A stretch of DNA of 64,000 nt from Saccharum officinarum (taxonomy: Eukaryota; Streptophyta; Magnoliopsida; Poales; Poaceae), in assembly GCA_020631735.1 (NCBI GenBank), contig CM036158.1:78235447-78299446 (forward strand), read 5' to 3'. Both the position numbers and the translations under genes were made by a program. This document shows positions 11,822-23,105 of this stretch, in pieces. Below the pieces are notes generated by a model. It worked only from the letters and a program-made list of their open reading frames with translations, ran no database searches and had not been told where the DNA came from. Numbering within the stretch: the first letter of the stretch is position 1; each line of letters begins with the position of its first letter.

Positions 11822-12223
11822 ATGCCGAGCCCTCCTCCGGCCCCACCCGCGGTGGCGGAGGATGAGGAGCGGCCATGGCCTCAGATGAAGATGAAGCTTT
11901 TTCCGTACGCTGTGTACTGCGTGTTCGGTGAAATGGGCCGCACCGGGGAGAACCTCCTCGTTGCTTGTGTCGTGATTAAACCTGGAAGCGGATTTGGATT
12001 ATCCACAGTGCAAACGGACTTGATCCGTTTTGGAGTGAACTGGACGGAGATGTCTGGATGCAGATATCCGCTGCCACAGGACCCAAAATCCTCGGACTGG
12101 ATTGGATACGTAGACCTGCACATCCAAAATCCGTTGGGCATCTCCTCATTAGTCGCGTACGCCGCCACAGCCAACATTGCGGTCGCGGCCCGCGCCGCCT
12201 CCCACCCCGGCACCCCACGATAG
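11822..12223 (+). pseudogene. unidentified GC-rich first-exon-like ORF
   Basis: From an ATG at 11822 a frame reads MPSPPPAPPAVAEDEERPWP, then a short hydrophobic segment (KLFPYAVYCVFG), and stays open to a TAG at 12223. The first ~45 codons are Pro/Ala rich with high GC3, as in grass first exons. From about 11970 the sequence changes to repeat-like words (GGATTGG, CTGGATG) that recur at 12676-12825. The real exon may therefore end near 11930, where a GGTGAA donor-like site occurs. No known domain was recognised. It may be a decayed gene start. Confidence 0.3.
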
Positions 12224-12447
12224 AATCCTTCATCTTCTGCTCCGTCGCGCGTGCCGCATGCAGGGGGAGGTGGCCGCGACTGCAGGGGGAGGCACGCCGC
12301 ATGCAGCTGCAGGGGAGGCGGCCGCGTCGCCGCAGCCGGCGTTGTGCACGGCACTTGCCTTCCACGCCGAGCGCCACGCCGTCGTGCTACCGTACCACGA
12401 CCACGACATCCCCACGCCGCCGAGGAAGCCCAAAGCCGCTGGCCGTC

Positions 12448-12680
12448 GGTGTGCAGATCCTGCATTTCGAGGGCGCCACGGGCCTCTTCTCGGGGTCTTC
12501 GCCACCATGCTGCGCCAGACGCTCCACTCCACCACGCGGACGGGGCTGCCCCTCGCGGAGCGCCGCAACTACTGCAGCTTCGGCGACTCCATCGGCCGGA
12601 TGGCGCACAACGAGGGCGTCCGCAGCCTCTGGCGCAGGTCGTCCCTCACGGAGTTGTCCAACGCGCAAGTTGCTGGATGA
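12448..12680 (+). pseudogene. mitochondrial carrier (dicarboxylate/UCP5-like) pseudogene
   Basis: The frame reads VGVQILHFEGATGLFSG, a one-base frameshift follows, and then FATMLRQTLHSTTR. It continues GLPLAERRNY, then FGDSIGRMAHNEGVRSLW and RSSLT. These are recognisable blocks of plant mitochondrial dicarboxylate/UCP5-type carriers: the end of repeat 1 (LFSGVxATxLRQTxYSTTR) and the end of repeat 2 (LPxAERRNY...DEGVRSLWRGSSLT). The ~70 residues that should lie between them are missing. The junction falls at a GCGGACGG-like word, suggesting deletion by microhomology. Homology ends abruptly after SSLT. It is non-functional: frameshift, internal deletion and no terminal repeat. Confidence 0.7.
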
Positions 12681-12828
12681 ATGGATTGGACTGGATGCAC
12701 TTGGCGTTGGACTGGTTTGGGTTGGATGTTTGAAAAATGCATTTGGTTTGGATTGGATAAGTGCTTTCCTCAACGTTGATCTCTTTTGGATTGGTTTTAA
12801 TGGACGTGGATCTTAATCCAGTTCTAGG

Positions 12829-13095
12829 TATAGTTGTGATCCACTATCTGAACATCGTCGTCAATCTCCTCTCCTTCTACACAGACGGTGAGCAGGCCAG
12901 CTTTTGGACACTCGTTAGCCGCGTCGTGCAGTCCCTCTGCTACGCCTCCACGACGCTCATCACATGCGTCTTCATCCGCTACTACATGCGCGTGGATGGG
13001 GAGTACCACGTGACGTTCGATCCGCCCCAGCAGCACCTGCCGCCGGCAGCAGCAGCAGCGGAGCAGCTCCCACCTCCCCCTTCGGAGATGGACGT
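12829..13095 (+). CDS. unidentified membrane-protein exon
   Basis: One plus-strand frame codes about 55 residues with two hydrophobic stretches (VLGIVVIHYLNIVVNLLSF, and LCYASTTLITCVFIRYYM). A charged DGEYHVTF segment and a Pro/Ala/Gln linker follow, ending SEMDVLG. Codon third positions are strongly G/C, as expected for a real grass exon on this strand. The end of the linker (from about 13047) also exists in the second block copy at 17940-18028. I do not recognise the family. The left limit is uncertain and the sequence to 12828 is repeat-like. Confidence 0.4.
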
Positions 13096-13720
13096 GTTGG
13101 GTTTGGTCCGTGTGTGCGGTATATGTTTTCTTGCTGGCCCCAGGTGCCTTCTCTAACCCATTCTTCAAGCATCTGTTTTAGTTGCTTACTTACAGGTGTT
13201 GCTGCTCTCCTTGTTCAAGGTACATGCCTCCCATTCCCCGCCCTATGTTTGATTATATTCAGCGTCTTTAATGTCGTATTGCTTAATTATGCAGCTATAA
13301 GTATATGAAATCTGAAATACTAAGTTTTCAAACAGAAAATATCTGGATTTTAGGTTCCATATATAATATAGTTTTCTGTGGCCCATATGATTTGGTGCAG
13401 ATTTCTTTGCTTGTGCTAGATAATCTGTTTTCAATTTGTTTAGGCACCACTAGAAATTGGAAGATGCTTCAGGTGCTTCTTTTTTAGCTATTAAATGGTA
13501 TGTTTTTTCAAGTCCATGCTCAATCTATCTTTTATAAAACAATGAATCCACAATGTGTTCATACTTATTGTTCTAGTATGTCTTTTCCTCGTTTATTACT
13601 TTCTGTATTTTGTGTTATTTGTGATAAACAGGCTTTGTGATGAAAGGATCAATGGGAAGGACCAGCGTGCTGAAAAGATCTTGCTTTCTCTTGACCCACC
13701 TGCCAAAGCAAAGATAGAGG
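13096..13720 (+). other. duplicated exon/intron block, copy A
   Basis: This block is repeated, diverged, at 17940-18028 plus 38488-39290. Short exon-like pieces are bounded by AG and GT in both copies: 13144-13169 (AFSNPFFK), 13196-13219 (VAALLVQ), 13444-13472, and from 13632 (LCDERINGKDQRAEKILLSL). The introns between them are AT rich. The conserved splice borders suggest part of a real gene, but I cannot name it. The continuation to 13890 is weakly coding-like, with Ser/Asn/Gln-rich text. Copy B lacks the downstream part because of later insertions. Confidence 0.5.
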
Positions 13721-14538
13721 ACACTTGATGGCCCGAGCTGAACGTGACCATCACAGAAAAGTGGAGGAAAAGAGCAGCCTGTTGAGTGCCGTGATAACAA
13801 AAATACCAGTGCACTAAATCAGGACAGAGCACAAGTGAGCTGGAAAATACTGCAAACCTAGTGGGAGAAGACCCAAGTTTGAAGTTATTAACTGCAATAG
13901 CTATTACTTTTGTGCAGTTCAAAGTTTCTCATTTGCAATAGCTACTTTTTATTTCATAGATCAGTATCTTTAGGAAAGATTGAATAAGATATGGTTTTTT
14001 ATGTCTCTAAAAGAATTTCCAGTTTCCATTGTCTGTCTTGGAGTGCTAGAAATAAATTTGTTGAGTTCACTGTCTTGTGTTACTTGGGTTTCTTTTGTTT
14101 TCTGTGTGTCACTCCTGGTGACCCAAGTGTGACCTCTGTAGTATATGCACAAAAATAGCACTACTGTTGAAAAAGATCTGTTTTTTAATAAATGGTACAG
14201 AACAAAGGTTTCTATATCGATAATAGTTTAGTTACATGTTTTTTTAGTATCTGACTGTAAAAAATGGGACAATTGGCAACTAGCATCTGGTACTTCCATT
14301 GCACTCTGATTGGGAAGTCTAATTGAATTGTGGTGACAGCCTGACTGGTGTTGGGTCTCACACAGAGGCGATATGCGACATGTGCCAATGGCTATGTGAT
14401 CCCTTTCCACAAAATGGAACAGCTAAGGATTTTATTTTCCCTTTTTGTGCGCATAAAAAATGAAATGAACTGACTATTAATACAATTGTACTGTGCCACG
14501 CTAATTCTGTTTTATGTTTTGGAATCAGCTAGTGACTT
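13721..14538. other. AT-rich intron-like stretch
   Basis: No gene or full element was recognised. It lies between the duplicated exon block and the MITE that precedes the protease exon, and may be intronic. Confidence 0.35.
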
Positions 14539-14815
14539 GGGCCTTGTTTAGTTACCTGGAATTGGCGCCGCCGGAATTACTGTGCGACAATGTATTGCAC
14601 TGTAGCATTTTGTTTTTATTTGGTAATAATTGTCCAAACATTGACTAATTAGACTCAAAATGTTCGTCTCGCACAGTACAACAAAACTGTGCAATTAGTT
14701 TTTGATTTCATCTACATTTCGTACTCCATGCATGTGCCGGCATTTTGATGTGATGAGAATCTTCTTTTTTGCATAGTAAAATTTGGGGGCAAATTTGGGG
14801 AACTAAACATGACCT
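14539..14815. mobile_element. MITE with GGGCCTTGTTTAGTT ends
   Basis: The left end GGGCCTTGTTTAGTT is matched by the inverted right end AACTAAACATGACCTT. The interior has the common grass-MITE text (GACTAATTAGACTCAAA, GTCTCGCACAG). It is about 277 bases and non-coding. The superfamily was not decided because no clear target duplication was seen. Confidence 0.75.
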
Positions 14816-14940
14816 TGATAATTGATATATGTCAAAATTGTTAATCTGATAGTATTTTCTTGTTAGTGATGTTGATAGCTAATCTAACATTTCGTTTGCA
14901 TGACCTTTTGAATTATTATTTTGCAAACCTTCGGGTCCAG

Positions 14941-17017
14941 GGACAAAGATAATGCCAGATATCGTCTAGTTGGTGTCATTGAGCATTGCAGGAGGACAAT
15001 AATAGGGGGGGGTGCACTTTTGAAGAACCGAAAATGACGACCAGAGGGGGAGTGAATGAGAGCCTCAAATTTCTTTTCAGAAAAGTTTGATCGCTATCCC
15101 AAAATCAATCCCCAAAGCACACCCACACAGGTGAGTAAATCACAAGCCTATGGAAGACTAGATGTCTCCAAGAAACACAGCGTGACACTCAAGAATCGAT
15201 ACACAAGAACACCGCCGAGCAAACGGGAGAAAGAAAATGGCCGAGCAGACCAATACATGAACCCTCCACCTCCAACAAGTGACAACGATGCTTAGAAAAG
15301 ATCCACTCACCGCTAGCAAACCAGTGCAAAAAGCATAATTTGAAACGGATCAAAAACGAGCTCAAACGAGATGAAACAGCGCACAAACACAATGGACCGG
15401 ACGCTGTTTACTATAGCAACGGACGCGACGGACGTGACACTCCAGCAGGAGCAACGGACACGACACTGCAGCGGGTGACCGGACGCAGCGATGTTACTGT
15501 ACCAGTGTCCGGTGCTACTGTGGCAGCGTCTGGTGCTACTGTCGCAGCGTCCGGTCGCCCTGAAAAACAGCCGCGAGTCACACGAAAAACACCCGATCTC
15601 CTCCGTTTCAACTCCGATTGATCCCAAATTTTGTGCGCAGGCTCCCAAGGTAGCTAGGATGCTACCTCATAAAAATCATAGCCTTACATGCCTCACAACT
15701 CTGGGAATCGAAGGATCTTGGTTCGAAACAAAGAAAAAGACCCCAAAAATGAAAACCGACCGATCTAAGTGCTCATCCTGACTTAGCTCAAACCCTTCGG
15801 TGGAAATCTTCCTAGAGAGTCATAGCACATCATGAAACAAATGGTTCGCAAAAAGATCAACCACATAGAGAGACAGAACGACGGGAAGAAAGGGAAAAAC
15901 GCAAGAACGCGAAGAACAAAACGCTAATCACAAAGAACACATCACAAATCGAATCTCGGAGGACACGAGGAGGTTAGGGCCTCCATTACCGCTGCAAATC
16001 TTTGGTTCTTACACAAATTCACCAATTTGTGGACCTTTCTCACAAGAAACCCTAAGAGGATGGGGAAACTAGGGAAAGGAGAAAGGGAAAATGAAAGAGG
16101 TGAGGGAGATGGGGGCTCCCTCATCTTATTTAACAAGGCTATTACATAATCCCAGTTTTGCCCTTAAATATTTTGAGTCGACCCACAAAACCCGAGGGTG
16201 TTATGGTCCAACCTGAGGTAATCTTCATCCGACGGCTACCGCGCCCTTCGTGAGATAGCTTCGCCTCGACGCGAACTCCTCGATGCCGCCACGTGCCGTC
16301 CGTTCCTTCTCAGAACCTCCGCTCGGGTTTTGAGGCCCAAACCCGTAAACCCGTCCATCCGATGGTTTTGAGGCCCAAACAATCAAACTGCTCGCGAGTA
16401 GCGTACTCCATATGTGTCCCCCGCCACTCAACACGTGTCACCGCCGTTCTCGACTGGCCGTCCGCCAAGTCCTCCTGAGCCCCGCTCGACTTGCACGTCC
16501 GCCGTCTTGACTCGGTCAACACGGTCACTCCCATGTACACTTGCGCTTGTCGATGTCCCAAATGTCAGCCACCGCGACTGGTCACCTGGCCTCCTGGTCC
16601 CTCGGTCCAAGCCTCATATCCGCCCTTCATCGCTCCCAGTCCATCGGCACGGCACGTCCCTACTTGACCTCCACCTCACTGTCGACCACCGTCTCCGAGC
16701 TCCACACCTGCACACCATAAGCCAAGAGACATGTCGCACAACCCAACTCACGCCATGGTTAGTCACAAACTCAACCTAGGTTGTGGATCACGTTGACAAT
16801 CACTCATCACAAAATGAACCACAAGGGCACATATCAACCTTGTGTTCGCAACTTTGTTGCTTATGTGAGATAAAGCAGGATTGTTAGTGAGCAAGAGATG
16901 AGCAGTAGCTCTTCCTCTTGGTTTCATGCAAATGATAAAGGCACCAGAGAAGTCTCCCTAGACGAAGTTCTCAAGTGCAAGGCTTTCCTTCTTTTCTATG
17001 AGAAGATAGAAGCTTAG
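14941..17017 (+). pseudogene. ubiquitin-specific protease (UBP) C-terminal exon, disrupted
   Basis: After an AG acceptor at 14940 the frame reads DKDNARYRLVGVIEH. The reading then resumes at about 16856 as FVAYVR, and ends WFHANDKGTREVSLDEVL, KCKAFLLFYEKIEA and a TAG at 17015-17017. These match the C-terminal part of plant UBPs (peptidase C19): YRLVGVVEH, then the active-site histidine box GGHYVAYVR, then EVSLEEVLxxEAYxLFYER. The histidine box is damaged by small indels in a G-rich run (15005-15012) and split by a solo LTR at 15021-16850. A TAA follows directly after VAYVR, where the family continues RASRI. It is therefore a pseudogene or the dead tail of one. Upstream catalytic exons were not identified. 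Confidence 0.75.
15021..16850. mobile_element. solo LTR, 1830 bp
   Basis: It begins TGAAGAACCG and ends TTGTGTTCGCA, so it has TG...CA ends. It is flanked by a perfect 5-base duplication, ACTTT (15016-15020 and 16851-16855). Inside there is no primer-binding site, second LTR or coding frame. A patch at 15440-15560 repeats GTCCGGTGCTACTGT-like and CAGCG words. The simplest reading is a solo LTR left by recombination between the two LTRs of a retrotransposon. Clade unknown. It lies inside the protease histidine-box codons. Confidence 0.85.
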
Positions 17018-17939
17018 ACATGCATCATATTATGCCCAAGTAATAACATGAGCAATCAAATGGCATTGGCAAGCATGATTTGGTTTGCTAAGGATCCATT
17101 CAGTGCACAGCATTGCAGGGCACCTGGTTAATGGTGGCTTGTAACCAGTTGGGGAAATTGTTACCTAATCTGCTGAGTGTTTCTTCTTGCTCTTTTAGAA
17201 GGAATTAGGGCATGTTGTATCGGCTGAACAGAGTAGGAATGTAATACAGGTGTCGATGATTTTGGTTATGGAAGCATTTCCTTGTTTTGTGAATGGTGGT
17301 TGCCAAGGATTTTTCTGTTTGGTTGCCTTGGGTAATGACAGTGTAGGGTGCTCCTGGTTGCTCAAGATGGCTTAATTTTGATTGCAGGCTGCTAAACAAT
17401 CGTTTTTTCACAATGCTGTTTGGTTAAAAAAATTCGATTGCGAGTGACTTGAAAGAAGAGCTCGATGAAAATTCAAGGGGATGTGTGTATCATGGTAAGC
17501 TGAGTGCGGATGTATGATACTGGGAATTGAGGAGGCCTTCAATTTTTGCGCTGGAGTCATATGATATGAATTAAGTACGGAAAAACCATATGGTGAATAT
17601 GTTGAATTGAAACCTGTGGATACTATATATGCCCAAATGATGACCTGAGAGATTTAACTTGAATGGAGAACTGCTGCAGTACACGAGTAGGCCAATTGAG
17701 CTCCCAAAGACAAATGTACATTGGCTCCTGAACAGCTGTGGTACTTAGGTGGTTTTTAATTCCTTGGCTGTATTTTTTTAGGTTTTAGCTTTACTGCTTC
17801 TGTCATGTAGGACAAATTTAACATGAAATTCACTTTGATTTTTTGGTGGAAGGAGATGCCATGCCAGTGGAGTGTTTGCTGAGACTAACATGCTGCTGGA
17901 TACTGGATTTTAGCATCGACGATAGGACAGGAATGGTGG
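17018..17939. other. non-coding stretch downstream of the protease pseudogene
   Basis: AT-rich 3'-flank-like sequence without a supported gene. The next recognisable text is the Ala/Ser/Pro linker shared with block copy A, starting near 17940. Confidence 0.4.
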
Positions 17940-18028
17940 CCCCAATGCATAGCAGTGGCGGCAGTAGCGCAGCAGCTCCCACCTCCTCAGCAGATGGAGA
18001 TGTGTTTGTTTTGGTCCGTGTGTGTGGT
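17940..18028 (+). other. duplicated exon/intron block, copy B (left part)
   Basis: The text around CAGCAGCTCCCACCTCC and TTTGGTCCGTGTGTG matches 13047-13120 of copy A, with one GTGT/GTGC-type difference in the second word. It is cut at 18028 by the copia-type insertion and continues at 38488. The last five bases, GTGGT, are that insertion's target duplication. Confidence 0.7.
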
Positions 18029-18112
18029 TGTTAGAAGAGTCAAGAGCCGCGGTCAACTGATCTGGCGTCATCGGTAAGAAAGTGACCGGCAGCGGTTCAT
18101 CGTAACCTGGCA

Positions 18113-18124
18113 GCTCCGATACCA
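18113..18124 (-). other. primer-binding site of the inverted copia LTR
   Basis: The minus strand reads TGGTATCGGAGC, one mismatch from the initiator-Met tRNA complement TGGTATCAGAGC. It lies a few bases from the inverted LTR end (18128). This fixes the orientation of the inverted block. Confidence 0.8.
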
Positions 18125-18127
18125 TAT

Positions 18128-18460
18128 TGTTATGTGGGTCGTTGAAATCGAGAGGATTGAGGAGGAAGAGAGGAGCGGCGGCGGCTGGCGTGCTACAATA
18201 CCCACGGACTACAGTACCACACGGGTACTGTTCACGAGATAGAGAGGCCGAGGACCTGCGGCTAGGGCTGTGAGGGGAGTTGGGAACGCCGGCCGCGGGG
18301 CTTCGCCCACGGCCGGCAAGAGAGAAGGTTTTTCCTTCTAATCTCTTGCTGGATTAGATTGATACATCTCCTCTCCTTATATAGAGAAGATGTCTTACTT
18401 GACCCCTAAGCAAGCGACTAATTAACCATAACGGGCTAAGGCCTAATAGGCCCTTGACTC
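18128..18460 (-). repeat. inverted copia LTR copy
   Basis: On the minus strand this matches the right LTR (38133-38487) over nearly its full length: CACATAACA end, CTTGCCGGCCGTGG-like core, TATATAAGGAGAGGAG and GGGCCTATTAGGCC. It lacks the first eight LTR bases, stopping at CTTGACTC, where it meets unrelated internal sequence (18461-18588). A TATATAA box lies at about 18380. Confidence 0.85.
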
Positions 18461-18588
18461 CTGTGCACTCCTCTCGTTCCGGTGGGCTCCATGAGATCCA
18501 GGTGGCTACACACGTGCAGATCCATCACGCAGAGGGTGTCCGCCGTATCTTCAGGAGTCAAAAATGAAGAGTCGTAGTCTATTTCAGG

Positions 18589-21500
18589 TGAAACGTCCTT
18601 GATTTCCACGAAGGGAAATCCACAGAAACGAAGTGTAAAATGACGAAACATTCCGTCATTTTACCCAAATCTCAGCGATACATAAAGTCATGCATGAATA
18701 TCAGAGTACAAAAGGCAGTTTTACATAATTTATTCTCTTCGCCTCGCAGGGCGGAACACACTCACACAAGCATACGGAACAACATCCGACGTAGATAGCA
18801 GCGGAAAAGATCTTCTGGATCCAGCTTGAGCATAGAACAGACCCTCTAATTCTCCCAATCATCGTCCTCGTAGTCGTACTTGGGCTCGGAACCTGTCAAA
18901 AATCTATCAGTACACTTGGTACTGGTCACGCATCGCCCACCCTATGCTTGCAATGCTTTGTAGAAAGTGGAATGCATTGAGGGAAGTAGAAAGAGACCTA
19001 CTTAGGCTGTGGGTTTCCTATGCAAGTAGTTAATATTTTAATAAGATATTCCTCAGTTTTTATCTCATCTTAGTCACACATTTTCCCAATCCCACCACAC
19101 ACAACACATCTCATCTCACTCTCTCTCTAGGCGACGAGATTGACTCCCGCTCAGATCTCGTCTCAACGGCCAAAGCCGGAATCCGACACAGAACCCGGGG
19201 GAAAGGTAGAAAGGACTCCTCTCATCTAATCAAGTGAAGCGTAGGTCATGGGAATGTCCATATCCGCGGACGCGGCTATACGTATAGATCGATCAACTCT
19301 GCAGAGCGTGTACACCTGGTAATCCACAAGATCGCCATCCTCGATGATCCGGCTCGTCTAGGCTGATTCCAACTGCCTTCCAACCGGTACAGTACCACCC
19401 TACCACTCAGCCCTGGGCCACCCCGGCATCCACCGAAACGCTGAGACTGTGAGACGTAGTACCGGGCCCCCAGGGTCACTACGCTGTCTTAGGAGGGTGT
19501 GGGTCCCCATTCCCGTACCTCCCTACACTATCACCTTCCAACCTAGTAGTAGTGGTACCGCCCTAGTCAGTTGGGTAATCGTCTCGCGCCCATCGGGAGC
19601 GAGTGGTGTGCACGAAGGTCCCATGGTTCCGGTTCTCAAGACATACCAGTCCTTAGGGTGACCAGACAGGATGTCTTCTCAAGGGGGAGACACCGTCTTC
19701 CCCGTGCCATGACAGCACCTCCACCAGGGATAACCAACACCCTAGTTCACCTCTCAAATATACCCACCACAGGTATCTCTCGTGTGGGATGCCCAGGTCG
19801 CACCCCTCCAGCAAGACTTGCCCCAAAGACTCGTCGTAGGATCCTGTCCGATCGACTCAACCCTCACCACTCACCCAAGACGCATGCCAAGATCTCCCCA
19901 GTTCTTTAGTCAGGTTTATCAAGTTCTTGGCACTATGTGCCTTATACATATACGTCTCTCTCTCACCGGCATCACATCACAGATATAATGTGAGTAAGAG
20001 CAAAAGTAGTAATATGTAACATGCGAGCATCTAACCTAACAGCAGGGTGAGCAGGAGTAAGGTTACGACAAGGTAAAAGGCTCAAAGTAAAGCATCTACC
20101 ATGCAGCCTATCATCAATAATAATGTACAAAAATAAAGCGCTAGCAATTCTATATTTGCATGCGTAATAGGTTCTACGGAGATGGGTGGGGCGTGGCACC
20201 TGGCAGGTCGTCACCCAAGTCCTCGTTGTAGTCGGGGTCGTACTCCTCAGTTGGCAGGTCCTCTGGCTCTGTTAAACGTAACGTAGAGCCGCATTAACGA
20301 CTCCTATAGAGGTGCACAAAGAAGCAACAGAAATTCAAAAGATCCAAATGCACTCCAAACATAAGCCTAAGATGTAGAGCTCATTTTAAGAAAAATTTAG
20401 AAACTAGTTTGGTATTTTTCTGAGTTAAAATGAATTAGTTATGAATTTCTAAAGATTAAATGATTTTCTGGAAAAGAAAAAGAAAAGGAAAAACCAGGCA
20501 GTGACACGTGTCACGCTCTGATTGGCCGAAACCGATCGAGTCACTGACAGGTGGGCCCGTTTGACTGGTCAACGGTCAACGGTCAACTCTGACCGGGCCA
20601 AGATCGGGCCTCGGTGGGCCTGGGCTGGGCTGGATATGGGCCGAACTGGCCGGGCTGGGCCCGCCACGTGTCAGACGCTGGTGCGGACACGTCGCCCATT
20701 CGGATTTGCAAACGGGCTCGGGCTGGTGAGCTCGGCTCACGGTGGTCTCGTGCGGGCGGTCCACAGGTCTTGAACGCGGTCCACGGTGGACCCGGTCCAT
20801 CTCTCCCCCTTCCCTTCTCTGGTCCTTATGCACCAGGTGCACCGAAGGCACCTAGTCGCTTCTCTGCTCCTCTTCCCTTGTTTTTTTTTCCGGCCGCGCT
20901 CTCGCCGGCGGCGAGCAGCCGAGCTCGCGCTCTGAGGGCTTAAGGGCAAAATTCATTGGCCCGAGGGCACCGTGTGGTCTCATGGAACTCATTAGAGGGG
21001 TCAGCAGTGCGGATTGGAGTGTCTAGGGGGCTTGTTCATGGCGGTGGCGGCTCAACCGGTGCGGTGAGCGACGGCAAGGCCTCCACGGTGACTTGGCTCG
21101 GGTGATAAGGTCTCCTACCGTTTCATGGCCGCAAAAGGAGCACGATGGTGAGGTCAAGACGACGACATTGAGCTCCAGCAGAACCTCCCGCGGTGGTGGC
21201 GGCTCGACGGCTCCGACCGGGCGGAACACCGCCGATCAGGCCTCCGGGGATCCCTCCTTCTCTCAAGGTGCGCATGGTGTGTCCCTCGCCAAGGCGATTC
21301 GATCTAGCTCCTCTCTTTCTTCTCTACTGACTTGATTTGGAAGGAACGACCTCGCCATGGCCGTGCGCTGGCCATGGCGAGCGCGCTCTAGACGCTGCTC
21401 GCGGTGGCGCGTTCCTGCACCCCTGACGTTCGGTACCGTGGTGCTTGGTTTTGAAACATGAGTGCGGGCGTGTACATGTCCTTGTGCGCCTTTTCTCCCT

Positions 21501-23071
21501 TCCTCTATTGCCCAGCATACCAAAAGCGAGATCTCGCCATGGCGGGGTGTGTCCATGGCGACTGTGCGCGGTGCAGGGGCGTGTCGCGGCATTTCCATGC
21601 TCTGAGGCTCGGCCAGGCCAACGGGTGTGCGCACAAGGTGTGTGTGAGTGAGCGATCAAAGCATGAGGGCCACGAGTTTAGATGATCCATGGTACTAGCA
21701 GGCGAGATGGTTCTATGCCAAGCACAACCGGCGGCGAGCGGGGAGAGACGGTGGGCTCACCGTAGGTGGCAATGACGAAAGGATATCGGTGCAGAGGTGA
21801 TTCGGAGCAGTGTAGAGTCGGTGCCGTGCAGGGAGAACCGCAATGTCGGCGTGGTTGTTCGGTCGACGCTCCGGGCTCCGGTGGCTCCTCGGCGGCGGCT
21901 AGCGGCTCTGGTGGCGGCCTTTTCCCCTTTCTCCCCTTCTTGAGATGTAGTGTGTGCGGTGGTACCACCAGGGCGGTGGCGAAAAGATCGGAAGGGGCTT
22001 GGGCACGACACGGGGTGGAGCTTTATACCCCGTGCTCGCCCATGGCAAGGCGGACGGTGCGATGGCAATCGGTAGGCACGGAGGGTCGATATGCTGTCCT
22101 GGGCTGGACTAGGGTGATTGGAAGAGGCGTGATTCGAATTGGAGATGCCATAATCGAATACCACAGACGGTTGGCGGTGTCAGGCAGTGTCAGGCGGTGT
22201 CAACCGATTTCGCGGCCATGGCGGCATCGGCTTCACGCGCGCGGTGCGTGTTTGGCGAGGGCCAGCGACTGGTGTGTGGGACCGGGTTAGTGGCTTGGCG
22301 CGCATTGCTGGTAGAGGGGGCAAAGGGAATCTTCCCTCGCGCGTTGCGTGTCCCTGCTTCCCCTCTGATTTCCGTTTGGGCGAAGCAGAGGAGCCGGTCG
22401 AGCGGGAGGAAGGGGATGAGCCGTGGGGCCCGTTGGTCAGCGACGCAAGGGGATGGAGGCGCGCTGCTCTCTGGCGCTCGACGCGGGCCGAGGCGTGTGC
22501 GGCTTACCGGGTCGCCCATCGCGCGGTGAGCGCGTGTGCGCGCGAGTGCGGTGTTTGGCGAGCGGTGGCCTGCTGGGCCGGCCCACGCACGGTTGGGCGC
22601 GCACTGTGCGACTTGGGCTGGCTTGGCAGGCCGGTTTGGCGGGGTTGGCTGGGCCACATAGGGTTTCTTTTCCTTTTTCTGATTTAAATATCAAGCTTTT
22701 CTATTTATCTCTCCTTTATTCCCATTAAGCCAAGGCTTGTGTATGCATACCAATATATTGCCTCCACTTGGTTAACACAATAGGGCCCACAAAAATATAC
22801 TTTTGGTTTTCAACTATTTGATAGGTTTATATTTCTATATTTTATTTACTTAGGCAATTAATTCAAGAATGTTGTTGCTTTTAATTCAATCCAAAGAACA
22901 TAAAGTCCAACTCAAGCATGTATGGTTAAATGCAAAGATGTAGTTAGCTAAATTAGGTGCTACTTGTGCAACTAGGTTAGGTTTCCTATATGACACTTCA
23001 CCAAACATAGGTTTATTTAAAAAAAATTTGTGGTTGTGATTTTTGTTTCCTGGAAATTCTGGGTTGTTACA
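18589..23071 (-). repeat. 3' LTR of the gypsy element
   Basis: This LTR is 4,483 bases and unusually long for a plant gypsy LTR. It aligns end to end with 33517-38012, with scattered single-base differences, largely C/T and G/A, such as CCTCGATGATCC here against CCTTGACGATCT. It has no convincing gene. GC-rich parts (20500-22650) have open frames in several phases on both strands, but the text is low-complexity. Confidence 0.9.
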
Positions 23072-23087
23072 GTCCTCCCCCCTCATA
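23072..23087 (-). other. polypurine tract
   Basis: The minus strand reads TATGAGGGGGGAGGAC, directly before the 3' LTR start (TGTAACAACC). It is the expected plus-strand DNA priming site for reverse transcription. Confidence 0.85.
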
Positions 23088-23105
23088 GGAATCTCGTCCT
23101 GAGAT

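Noticed and set aside
12824..13168. Minus-strand frame opposite the membrane-protein exon
   Set aside because: Third-position GC bias and the hydrophobic segments support the plus strand; the minus frame is its shadow.
18589..23071. Open frames of 100-170 codons on both strands in the GC-rich part of the LTRs (for example near 22190-22690)
   Set aside because: They occur in several phases and on both strands at once, and the predicted text is Arg/Gly/Ala low-complexity. This fits GC composition and not a gene.
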